Shown here: positions 9,010 through 16,313 of the stretch, piece by piece | How the letters are laid out: every line of letters begins with the position of its first letter | Position numbering within the stretch: the stretch's first letter is position 1 | NCBI GenBank assembly: GCA_015663855.1 | Contig: DQRJ01000166.1 | Span: 1 to 18,607, forward strand | Length of the DNA stretch: 18,607 bases | Direction of reading: 5' to 3' | DNA from: Flavobacteriales bacterium | GTDB taxonomy: Bacteria; Bacteroidota; Bacteroidia; Flavobacteriales_D; Sanyastnellaceae | Position numbers and translations under genes: made by a program | The notes under the pieces: model-generated | The model's database searches: none | What the model was told of the DNA's origin: nothing | The model's input: only the letters and a program-made list of their open reading frames with translations

Positions 9010-10470
9010 ATGAAAATGAATAAAAATATCTTCATCCTGATGGGCTTAATTGGCGCCATCAGCATCACTGGATGTACTAAAGACTTCGGTGATCTCAATA
9101 CGAACCCTAACGAACCTACTTCGGTTTCTACCGGTTTCCTTTTAACAAATGCTCAGAAATCTATAATGGACCGCAACTACAACAGTTTCTGGGGTAGTCG
9201 CCGTGCAATACAGATGTCTCAATACTGGAGTTCTAATCAGTACTCTAACGAGAGCCGTTACCAGTTCAGAACTGAAACAGGAAACGCTGCTTGGAGTTCT
9301 TACTATGCGGGTGCTCTTGAGAATCTTCAGAACATCATAGACCAAAACACAAACTCTCCGGAGGATGTTGCTGGTTTCGGTGCTAACGAGAATCAGATAG
9401 CAGTAGCTACTATTCTACAGGTTTGGGTTTATCAACAGTTAACTGATGCATTCGGAGCTATTCCGATGACAGATGCATTACAAGGTTCTGATAATACTAC
9501 TCCTGCTTACGATAGTCAATCTAGTGTTTATGCAAGCTTGTTAAGTATGCTTAACGCATCTATTAGTGGTATGGATGCCTCTGCTATGGGTCCTCTAGGA
9601 GATCAGATTTACGGTGGAGACATGAGTGCTTGGGCTGCTTTTGCAAATAGCTTAAAGCTACGTGTTGCTATGCGTATGGCTGATGTTGACGGTGCTACTG
9701 CACAAGCTGCTGCCGAGGCTGCTGCTGCTGCTGGATGTATCACAGACAATGGCGGAAACGCTTTGTTTGCATACCTAAGTGGTGCTCCTAACAACAATCC
9801 TATTAATGAGTCCGCGAAGACACGTACTGACTTTGCTGCTTCAAATACTATGATTGATCATATGACTGCTACGAACGACCCACGTATGTCTATTTACTAC
9901 TCTGCAAATTCTGATGGAGTATTCATAGGCGAGGTTTACGGTTTGGATGAAACTAATGCTGCTTTGACTACAGACGAGTCTGTAAGTCAACTAGGCGCAA
10001 CGGTTCTTGCCGCTGACTTCCCTGGAATTTATATGGACGCTGCTCAAGTAAACTTCCTTCTTGCTGAGGGAGCTGCTCGTGGCTGGTCTATGGGTGGTAC
10101 TGACGCAGACTACTATGCTTCTGGTGTTGCTGCAAACATGGCTTTCTGGGGAGTTGATGAGACTGCTGCTGCAGATTTCGCTACTGCTAACACTTACGAC
10201 GCTACTGATTGGAAGACTTCTATCGGAACTGCTAAGTGGGTTGCATTATATATGCAAGGCCATGAGGCTTGGGCTGAGTTACGTCGTTTAGATGCTCCTA
10301 CACTTAATGCTTGTGCCGATGGCCAGTTGGACGGTGGAGACGGTATCCCTACTCGTATGATGTACCCTCTTGATGAGCAAACGCTTAACAATGCAGCTTG
10401 GTCTGCAGGCGTTGCTTCTAACGGTGGAGTTGACGATCAGCATTCTAACCTATGGTGGGACGTTAACTAA
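9010..10470 (+). CDS. SusD/RagB family outer-membrane lipoprotein
   Basis: This 486-residue surface lipoprotein caps the SusC barrel and captures substrate. The signal peptide ends in lipobox SITGC with lipidated C22. The mature start CTKDFGDLNTNPNEPTSV and LLTNAQKSIMD fit the SusD-like type 2 group. The helical TPR-like scaffold is visible as YYAGALENLQNI, LQVWVYQQLTDAFGAIPMTDAL, FANSLKLRVAMRMADVD and FLLAEGAARGW, with EAWAELRRLDAP and RMMYPLDEQTLNN near the end. All landmarks are present, so it looks intact. It is cotranscribed with susC and shares its strong CGT/GCT codon preference. No glycosidase or protease is encoded in this operon, so the imported compound cannot be deduced. Confidence 0.94.
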   Translation: MKMNKNIFILMGLIGAISITGCTKDFGDLNTNPNEPTSVSTGFLLTNAQKSIMDRNYNSFWGSRRAIQMSQYWSSNQYSNESRYQFRTETGNAAWSSYYAGALENLQNIIDQNTNSPEDVAGFGANENQIAVATILQVWVYQQLTDAFGAIPMTDALQGSDNTTPAYDSQSSVYASLLSMLNASISGMDASAMGPLGDQIYGGDMSAWAAFANSLKLRVAMRMADVDGATAQAAAEAAAAAGCITDNGGNALFAYLSGAPNNNPINESAKTRTDFAASNTMIDHMTATNDPRMSIYYSANSDGVFIGEVYGLDETNAALTTDESVSQLGATVLAADFPGIYMDAAQVNFLLAEGAARGWSMGGTDADYYASGVAANMAFWGVDETAAADFATANTYDATDWKTSIGTAKWVALYMQGHEAWAELRRLDAPTLNACADGQLDGGDGIPTRMMYPLDEQTLNNAAWSAGVASNGGVDDQHSNLWWDVN

Positions 10471-10500
10471 GGCATTGCTTTAGACCAAACAATCTTCGTG

Positions 10501-10534
10501 AAACCCCGCTTGTCTTCGGACTGGCGGGGTTTTT
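10501..10534 (+). terminator. Rho-independent terminator after susD
   Basis: A 9-bp perfect stem, AAACCCCGC (10501-10509) with GCGGGGTTT (10524-10532), runs into a T-tract ending at 10534. The loop contains a second small stem GTC/GAC closing a TTCG tetraloop, a very stable hairpin. It lies 31 bases after the susD stop and is the clearest terminator in the window. Confidence 0.9.
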
Positions 10535-10567
10535 CATTCCTAAAAACTTAGTGCGTATTTTCACAAA

Positions 10568-11182
10568 ATGAAAGGACATTGGAACGAGAGATATGCAGAA
10601 AACGAGGCGGCATACGGGCGTAAGCCAAATAAATTTTTCGCAACGTCACTGGGTGAGCTTGAAAACTCCGATTCAGATGGCGGAAAGTCCTTACTTCTCC
10701 CCTGTGATGGGGAAGGGCGTAACGCTGTCTATGCTGCGAAGCGGGGATGGGATGTATGCTCGTTCGATAATAGCACGGTCGGAGTAGAGAAGTCGAATCG
10801 ATGGGCATCGGAGGCCGGAGTAGAGATCGATTCGAAATTAGCAGATGCATTCGAATTCAAGCCCGAACGGAAATTCGATGTCGTCGCACTCATATTCGCG
10901 CACATGCCTTTAGAAATGAGGCTCACATTCCATAACCGAGTTAAGAACTGGCTTACTCCAGGGGGCACACTTATTATTGAAGGATTCCACAAAGATCAGC
11001 TAGGTTTAGGATCGGGAGGGCCGAAGAAATTAGATATGCTATTCGATGAGGAGACCATTAGAGATGATTTCTCAGAATTTGAAATACTATCTATAATAAA
11101 AACAATACAAACCCTAGACGAAGGTCCCTTCCATCAAGGGAAAGCTATCACTTTGCAGTTTCGTGCGAAATCATTAACTTGA
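10568..11182 (+). CDS. Class I SAM-dependent methyltransferase (TehB-like)
   Basis: This 204-residue soluble enzyme has a Rossmann-type methyltransferase fold. N-terminal HWNERYAENEAAYGRKPN is typical of TehB/thiopurine-like methyltransferases. SAM-binding motif I is LLLPCDGEGRNAVYAAKRG (42-60), the acidic residue ending beta-2 is D67 in CSFDNS, and D93 in ADAFEF contacts the adenine in relatives. The KFDVV strand, LTPGGTLIIEGF, and a GLGSGGPKKLDMLF segment (146-159) follow; the GxGGPK element is common in this subgroup. The substrate is unknown; small thiols, tellurite or metalloid compounds are family possibilities only. It starts 34 bases after the susD terminator and 23 bases before the next gene. 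Confidence 0.85.
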   Translation: MKGHWNERYAENEAAYGRKPNKFFATSLGELENSDSDGGKSLLLPCDGEGRNAVYAAKRGWDVCSFDNSTVGVEKSNRWASEAGVEIDSKLADAFEFKPERKFDVVALIFAHMPLEMRLTFHNRVKNWLTPGGTLIIEGFHKDQLGLGSGGPKKLDMLFDEETIRDDFSEFEILSIIKTIQTLDEGPFHQGKAITLQFRAKSLT

Positions 11183-11205
11183 CCCAAATCGCAAAGTAAC
11201 ATACT

Positions 11206-11751
11206 ATGAAAAATCACATTCTATTCACCTTGATTGGCGGTGTAATCTTATTTATTTGGAGCTTTATTTCATGGGCGGGAATAAACTTCCACATCGATGA
11301 GCAGAGTTACACACCCTTAGAATCAGAACTACTATCTGTGATTGCAGAGACAGGCATTGAACCAGGAATGTACGCACTAGGACAGGGAGACGCTTCGAAG
11401 GGGCAGGAAGCTCAATGGGCAGAATGGGAAGCCGATTTTGAGGGCAAGCCGTGGGCCGTTCTTAATTACATTGAGAAATCAGAAATGACAATGGGTATGA
11501 ACCTATTCCATGGATTCTCGATGAATTTACTAGTCGCAGCAATCTTATTCTTGATCCTTAACCAAATAAAAGCACTGAATTATAGACAAGCAATAATAAT
11601 ATGTGTGAGCATTGGGCTTATTGCGTTTATGATGGAATACTACAATGGATATATTTGGTTTAAATCACCTGGAATATATGCACATTTATTAGACGCTGTA
11701 GTTCCGTGGACATTACTAGGCCTGCTTGGCGGCAAGTTTGCTTCAAGCTAG
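11206..11751 (+). CDS. Four-helix integral membrane protein of unknown function
   Basis: This 181-residue protein was not matched to a named family. Helix 1 (about 4-24, ILFTLIGGVILFIWSFISWA) is followed by an approximately 75-residue soluble loop beginning INFHIDEQSY and including ETGIEPGMYALG. Three helices then follow at about 103-121, 127-144 and 156-178. The layout, with FIWSFISW, a His shortly after and a GxY segment in the loop, recalls uncharacterised membrane proteins of similar length in several bacterial phyla. It starts 23 bases after the methyltransferase stop with no terminator between them, so the two are probably cotranscribed. There is no catalytic motif I can name. Confidence 0.7.
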   Translation: MKNHILFTLIGGVILFIWSFISWAGINFHIDEQSYTPLESELLSVIAETGIEPGMYALGQGDASKGQEAQWAEWEADFEGKPWAVLNYIEKSEMTMGMNLFHGFSMNLLVAAILFLILNQIKALNYRQAIIICVSIGLIAFMMEYYNGYIWFKSPGIYAHLLDAVVPWTLLGLLGGKFASS

Positions 11752-12022
11752 CAAAAGACGAGCATGCTCATTTAATCATCTCTTGAGTTGAGCAAAGGGG
11801 CTTAAACAACGAATGGGAGTAATTACGCCGAGTGTATTCCGAAAATGAGATCATAGAGATCAGCTCCCTAGACTCAAAAGACATGGATTCGCTTTCGCTT
11901 TTCTATAAAATTCTCTATTGAGAGATTTATATGCTAACCACAAGCACAGTTGAGAAATCAACACTAGAACTCTTAAGATGTGAAAAAGAAGCTTGTATAC
12001 ACCCTAAATAAATCTATATAAA
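11752..12022. other. Intergenic stretch without a convincing gene
   Basis: It contains the 10-base palindrome GAGCATGCTC shortly after the upstream stop and a TCTC/GAGA inverted pair near 11920. A 30-codon plus-strand frame without an initiation codon and a 38-codon minus-strand frame exist, but neither has recognisable motifs. It presumably holds the promoter of the following lipoprotein gene, which I could not pinpoint. Confidence 0.4.
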
Positions 12023-12346
12023 ATGCGTTTTATTAATATGAAAAGTTTATTCGCGGTATCGCTCCTAGTTTGCTTGAGTTTCACCTTTAATAGCTGTTAC
12101 GAACCTGGCGAAGTATGCTGTGAGAACCATACTCTTGTGACGGTTGTAGATTACACAGGTCTTGACGGCTGTGGCTTAGTATTGCTAACCGAAGACGATG
12201 TTCTAGAGGCGTACAACCTGACGGAATGTGGTGTTATCCCCGAGGAGGGTATGAGACTTTGTGTAGACTACGAAGAGATCGCTGCGGTAAGTATCTGCAT
12301 GGTGGGGCCTATTGTCGAATTGACGTATTGTGAGGTAGTAAATTAA
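12023..12346 (+). CDS. Small cysteine-rich lipoprotein
   Basis: This is a 107-residue exported protein with a lipoprotein signal peptide ending FNSC (lipidated C25 when counted from this ATG). An alternative ATG at 12038 (MKSLFAVSLL) gives an equally good signal sequence. The mature part is short, acidic and beta-rich, with CCENH, LDGCGLVLL, NLTECG, LCVDYE and a final IVELTYCEV. Eight cysteines follow or include the lipidation site, suggesting disulfides in the periplasm or at the surface. The DGCGxxL...YNL pattern recalls uncharacterised small Bacteroidota lipoproteins, but I cannot name a function. It ends 152 bases before a TonB receptor gene that seems to have its own promoter. Confidence 0.75.
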   Translation: MRFINMKSLFAVSLLVCLSFTFNSCYEPGEVCCENHTLVTVVDYTGLDGCGLVLLTEDDVLEAYNLTECGVIPEEGMRLCVDYEEIAAVSICMVGPIVELTYCEVVN

Positions 12347-12425
12347 CCGTGAACTTCACAATACCTCCCCCAATCTGCATCTGAGAGTAATTACTATCAA
12401 GCCCGATAATGTATACAACAACTGA

Positions 12426-12460
12426 TTGATATTTATACAATGGTTTATTCATTATATTTG
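12426..12460 (+). promoter_or_regulatory. Candidate Bacteroidota promoter upstream of the second TonB receptor
   Basis: TATATTTG at 12453-12460 matches the -7 consensus TAnnTTTG exactly and lies 38 bases before the ATG at 12499. The nearest TTG (12426-12428) is 24 bases upstream, slightly more than the usual 17-23, so the -33 assignment is less certain than the -7 box. Confidence 0.5.
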
Positions 12461-12498
12461 ACTTAATATACTAGTGATACTGATCAATTTTCTTAACC

Positions 12499-14976
12499 AT
12501 GACACGAATTTTATCGCCCGAAAACCTACTTTTCTTAGGTTTATTATTTCTGCTTTCAGTTAACTTATCAGCTCAAGAGTCATCCATCTCGGGGACGGTT
12601 TTAGATGCTGAAGCAAGATACCCTCTTCCTGGAGCTTACGTTAAAATCTCCACACTCGAGGGGTTCGTGACTCCTACTGATTTGGATGGCCGATTCTCAT
12701 TTTCAAACGTTCCTGTTGGAAGGCACATCGTACAGGTAAGTTTCATGGGATATGAATCCCGAACATTCGATGGGATAGTCGTCGTTAGCGGAAGACCTGT
12801 GGTTCTTGAAATTAAAATGATAGAGAGCGTTGTGGCTATTGAAGCGGCAGAAGTAACTGCGACAAAGGCTGGAGAGGTTATGAATGAAATGGCTACAGTT
12901 AGTGCACGTGCCTTTACTGTGGAGGAAACCGATAGATATGCAGGGTCTCGTGGAGACCCGGCACGTATGGCAAGCAACTTCGCTGGCGTTCAAGGAGCCG
13001 ATGATTCAAGGAACGATATCGTTGTTCGTGGCAATAGCCCTAGCGGTGTCTTATGGCGAATTGAAGGGGTTGATTTACCTAACCCAAACCACTTTTCAGT
13101 ACCTGGAACTGGCGGAGGTCCAGTGGCTATCGTTAATAACAAAACTTTGGCTAATTCGGATTTCTTCACAGCAGCATTTCCCGCTGAATTCGGAAATAGC
13201 ACTGCTGCGGTGTTTGATTTAAAACTAAGGAACGGAAACCAAGATCACTGGCATGGGAGTGCTCAACTCGGATTTCTAGGAACCGAAGTACTAGCCGAAG
13301 GGCCTATAAACAGAGACAAGAGATCTAGCTTTTTAATTAATTACCGATACTCCACGGCCTCTATTTTTTCGGCTGTAGGAATAGATATCGGCACAAGTGC
13401 TGTACCTAAATACCAAGACGGTAGCTTTAAATTATTTACTCCTATTAATGGTGGAGGATCACTTTCATTATGGGGAATTGGCGGAAATAGCAGTGTTGAC
13501 ATTATCATCTCTGAACAAGAAGCACCCGAGCGAAACATATACGGCGACAACGATAGAGATCAGTACTTCCGCACAGGCATAGGCATTGTGGGACTTACTT
13601 ACACAAAGCCCCTCAACAATAAATCATTTATTAAGTCGACATTAGCTATCAGTCGTGATCGGCAGGACAGTAATCACGATTACGTGACACGCGATTTACT
13701 AATCACTGAAAGTGACACTTTGTATACTAACGTGAATACAAGCCCTCTAATGACATATGGATTTGTGAAGGATCGTGTGGCTTTAGCCGTCCATGCAAAT
13801 CGTAAACTTGAGACTTCAAAAGGAACCGCGACATTGCGAATGGGGTTAAACGCTGATGCTATGATGTGGTCGTTTCAAGACAGCATTCGTGCTTTCACAA
13901 GTGATGCTGACAGTCTTGGAGCGTGGGGACGAAGATGGGATGCTGATATGAATGGCGTATTGATTCAGCCATTCTTTCAATTTAAGCGCCGTCCTAGCGA
14001 AGCTTTAACGTGGACCGCAGGTGTACACTCCATGATGGATACAAGAAGCGGAGCCGTATCTTGGTTTGAACCTAGGCTTGGAATAAAGTGGGTGTCATCA
14101 GGTGGAACGGTTTGGTCGGCAGGATCAGGGCTTCATAGCCAAGCACAATCTTCTTATATCTATGCTGCCGCCACCGCTACAGAAGAGACAGGAAATCTTA
14201 ACATGCCAAATCAAAAACTCGGCTTCACACGCAGTTTGCATAACGTAATAGGGTTAACAAGCCAGCTATCTGATTTGTGGACACTAAAGCTTGAAGCATA
14301 TCACCAATATTTATTTGAAATTCCAATTGCTGACATCTCTACTGTTTGGGGGGCAAACAATGGTAGCTATTCGCTCATTAACGCTGGAGGTGGATTCTCG
14401 CGCTTGTTCCCCGACACTCTTGTAAATGGTGGCGAAGGGAGAAATATAGGCCTGGAAATGACTCTTTCAAGGGCATTCCGAGAGGGTTGGTTTGTTCTTT
14501 TTACAGCTAGTGTTTTTGACGCGAAATACGAGGGTGCTGACGGTATTAGTAGAAATACAGATTTCAATGGGAAATATGCCTGGAATTTCCTTGCAAGTAA
14601 GGAGTGGAAACTGAGTTCGAATATAGGCTTAGTAACCGGCCTTAAGGCTACAATGGCTGGTGGTAGATGGTACGGTCCTGTAGATGATGAGGCTAGCCTT
14701 GTGCAAAGAGAAATTATATATATAGATCAAGACAGAAATACTATTCAATTTGATGACTATTTCCGCTTAGATTTAAAAACAAACTTAACGTGGAATCGCC
14801 CAGAGACAACACATGAGCTAGGCATAGATTTCGTAAATATTCTCGGTACAGAGAACATTCTAAAGTTGACGTATGCTCCAGATGAAATGGATATTAATGA
14901 TCCTAATTATAGTCCTGTACGTGAGGAATATCAGCTCGGGTTCTTGCCTATTTTCTTTTACCGAATTGATTTCTAA
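12499..14976 (+). CDS. TonB-dependent outer membrane receptor with carboxypeptidase-regulatory-like N-domain
   Basis: This 825-residue outer membrane receptor has a signal peptide at 1-26 (ending NLSAQ), a carboxypeptidase-regulatory-like domain at about 28-115 (SSISGTVLDAEARYPLPGAYV, VSFMGYESRTFDGI), then a plug with RNDIVVRGNSPSGVLWRIEG and PNPNHFSVPGTGGGP. The barrel starts around FGNSTAAVFDLKLRNGN and ends with the terminal strand FLPIFFYRIDF. It is shorter than SusC, lacks the SusC VVVTALG junction and has no SusD partner, so it belongs to a separate Bacteroidota receptor family. The ligand is unknown; siderophores, metals or peptides are all possible. A candidate promoter lies 38 bases upstream. 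Arginine codons are mixed (CGT, CGA, AGA), unlike susC. Confidence 0.93.
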   Translation: MTRILSPENLLFLGLLFLLSVNLSAQESSISGTVLDAEARYPLPGAYVKISTLEGFVTPTDLDGRFSFSNVPVGRHIVQVSFMGYESRTFDGIVVVSGRPVVLEIKMIESVVAIEAAEVTATKAGEVMNEMATVSARAFTVEETDRYAGSRGDPARMASNFAGVQGADDSRNDIVVRGNSPSGVLWRIEGVDLPNPNHFSVPGTGGGPVAIVNNKTLANSDFFTAAFPAEFGNSTAAVFDLKLRNGNQDHWHGSAQLGFLGTEVLAEGPINRDKRSSFLINYRYSTASIFSAVGIDIGTSAVPKYQDGSFKLFTPINGGGSLSLWGIGGNSSVDIIISEQEAPERNIYGDNDRDQYFRTGIGIVGLTYTKPLNNKSFIKSTLAISRDRQDSNHDYVTRDLLITESDTLYTNVNTSPLMTYGFVKDRVALAVHANRKLETSKGTATLRMGLNADAMMWSFQDSIRAFTSDADSLGAWGRRWDADMNGVLIQPFFQFKRRPSEALTWTAGVHSMMDTRSGAVSWFEPRLGIKWVSSGGTVWSAGSGLHSQAQSSYIYAAATATEETGNLNMPNQKLGFTRSLHNVIGLTSQLSDLWTLKLEAYHQYLFEIPIADISTVWGANNGSYSLINAGGGFSRLFPDTLVNGGEGRNIGLEMTLSRAFREGWFVLFTASVFDAKYEGADGISRNTDFNGKYAWNFLASKEWKLSSNIGLVTGLKATMAGGRWYGPVDDEASLVQREIIYIDQDRNTIQFDDYFRLDLKTNLTWNRPETTHELGIDFVNILGTENILKLTYAPDEMDINDPNYSPVREEYQLGFLPIFFYRIDF

Positions 14977-15466
14977 ATCAAAATTTTTGAGTTTTTACGT
15001 ATTTATCCAACATCAAAATCCTTACTTGAAAAAAATAAAGTCGTTAAGCATAATACTCCAATTAAGTATGATAATCTTAGTGCGTCAGAATTAAAAATAC
15101 TAATAAAGAAAGCCCCGTTTTTAGAATCTTCGATTAGATGCCTTAACCAAAGTTAACGACGAAGTCTCGGACGGCAGGCATTTGTATGGCGGGGCCAAAA
15201 ATGGGGCCAATTTCATTTGTTTTGTTTTAAACCTAATTCCCACAAAACATTTAAAATCAATACTTTATGAAACAAAAAGTAACCCTTGTTGGGCAAAGCA
15301 TTTTTTGAGTCTCCAAATCCTCTAAAACACCAGTAAAATCGGTCGTTTTAGGGCACCTTTTTTCCACACTCTTTTAACAATCCTGAATAAGCCTTACTTA
15401 CTCGGGCACTCCTGTTGGATACACATAAAATAATATTCGTATCTTATATGTCTAAAAACTAATACT
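14977..15466. other. 490-base gene-free stretch with a short direct repeat
   Basis: No frame with an initiation codon and recognisable motif is present. Notable are the locally GC-rich blocks GCCCCG (15112-15117) and CGGGGC (15190-15195), the directly repeated GGGGCCAA at 15191-15198 and 15203-15210, and an open frame from 15125 to 15325 without ATG or GTG that includes DEVSDGRHLY. The left 120 bases are AT-rich. The right part should contain the promoter of the following gene; TTG at 15415-15417 is followed by an AT-rich stretch but no good TAnnTTTG. Confidence 0.4.
15191..15210 (+). repeat. Direct repeat GGGGCCAA x2
   Basis: Two identical 8-base copies are separated by four bases inside otherwise AT-rich intergenic DNA. 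Purpose unknown; it may be a protein-binding site or a recombination scar. Confidence 0.5.
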
Positions 15467-16258
15467 ATGAGATATTTCTTTCCCCTTGTCTTAATTGGCC
15501 TATTCACATCTTTATCTGCTCAAGAGATTATTACTTATCCTTATAACCCAGACTCTGATGGAAATGCATTTGTAGCTTCGGCAGATATGCTTGAAACCCT
15601 TGCTGTTTTCGGTTCAGTATTCACACCTGCAGAGATTCAAATTGATGGAGTTGCTTTGACTGAAGTTATCACTCAACTTCAATCCACACTTACATTACAA
15701 CAGGTATACATTGAACAGCTCCAACAATATATTTCAGTCACAGACCAAACGGTATTGATTTCTGGCGCCAACCTTCAAGTAGTTAATGGAGATGGTATGA
15801 CAGACGTAGGTGTAAATGGCACAGGGAACATCATTATTGGCTACAATGAAGACAATGGCGATGTTAAATCAGGCTCTCACAACCTTGTAGTAGGAAAGAA
15901 TCACACTTATTCTTCATATGGAGGCATTGTTTTGGGTATAGACAACTCAATAGAAGGAGCTTATTCTTCCGTCTCGGGGGGGCGAAATAACACCGCTTCG
16001 GCTTATAATTCTTCCGTCTCGGGTGGTTGGCAAAACACCGCTTCGGGTAATTATTCTTCCGTTTCGGGGGGGTATTTTAACACCGCTTCGGGGCTAGGAT
16101 CTTTCGTCTTGGGTGGACTATATAACACCGCTTCGGGTAATTATTCTTCCGCTTCGGGGGGGTTTTTGAACACCGCTTCGGGAGAGCAATCTTCTGTAGT
16201 TGGCGATGCTGGTAACACTTTCTTTGATAACTCTGCTGACGGAAATACGGTTAATTAG
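15467..16258 (+). CDS. Secreted beta-roll (YadA-head-like) repeat protein with N-terminal dockerin-like loop
   Basis: This 263-residue exported protein has a signal peptide at 1-19 (ending LSAQ). One EF-hand-type loop, D29-D40 in NPDSDGNAFVASADML, is followed by LETLAVFG, the same plan as each half of the glycosidase tail. A predicted short coiled coil follows (about 64-90, LTEVITQLQSTLTLQQVYIE). From about 120 the chain becomes head-type beta-roll: irregular units (HNLVVGKN, GGIVLGIDN), then five 15-residue repeats (S167-Q241) of consensus SSVSGGxxNTASGxx. The chain then stops within 17 residues of a final partial repeat. No outer-membrane anchor, C-terminal type IX sorting domain or endosialidase chaperone domain is seen. 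Adhesin or fibre function is inferred from the repeat type. The gene ends 55 bases before a convergent gene. Confidence 0.78.
   Translation: MRYFFPLVLIGLFTSLSAQEIITYPYNPDSDGNAFVASADMLETLAVFGSVFTPAEIQIDGVALTEVITQLQSTLTLQQVYIEQLQQYISVTDQTVLISGANLQVVNGDGMTDVGVNGTGNIIIGYNEDNGDVKSGSHNLVVGKNHTYSSYGGIVLGIDNSIEGAYSSVSGGRNNTASAYNSSVSGGWQNTASGNYSSVSGGYFNTASGLGSFVLGGLYNTASGNYSSASGGFLNTASGEQSSVVGDAGNTFFDNSADGNTVN
15965..16189 (+). repeat. Five tandem 45-bp repeats encoding 15-residue beta-roll coils
   Basis: Units start at 15965, 16010, 16055, 16100 and 16145 and stay in frame. AACACCGCTTCGG is identical in all five. Units 1, 3 and 5 carry seven consecutive G's (15976-15982, 16066-16072, 16156-16162), while units 2 and 4 use GGTGG instead and both end GGTAATTAT, so a 90-bp higher-order period is visible. 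Such DNA-level identity, beyond what the protein needs, points to recent duplication or gene conversion. Confidence 0.9.
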
Positions 16259-16313
16259 TGGAGTAGATAGTGGACAAATCATCCAACACCTTTTCTTTAA
16301 CACATTGACAATC

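Noticed and set aside
11800..11925. Short open frames on both strands downstream of the membrane protein gene
   Set aside because: The plus frame lacks a start codon and the minus frame is 38 codons without motifs; neither can be supported as a gene.
14970..14998. TCAAAA/TTTTGA inverted repeat with T-run as a terminator of the second TonB receptor
   Set aside because: The arms nearly touch, leaving no loop, and the stem is purely A/T; too weak to call.
14873..15094. 73-codon frame overlapping the end of the second TonB receptor
   Set aside because: Its first half lies inside the receptor gene in another frame and the rest is low-complexity hydrophobic translation of AT-rich DNA.
15190..15222. 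Minus-strand 31-codon frame over the GGGGCCAA repeats as a small gene
   Set aside because: Translation is Pro-rich without motifs, there is no promoter or conserved start, and the length is compatible with chance.
15965..16189. Regular 45-bp repeats as a possible CRISPR array
   Set aside because: Units are contiguous, in frame and encode a coherent beta-roll; there are no unique spacers and no cas genes.
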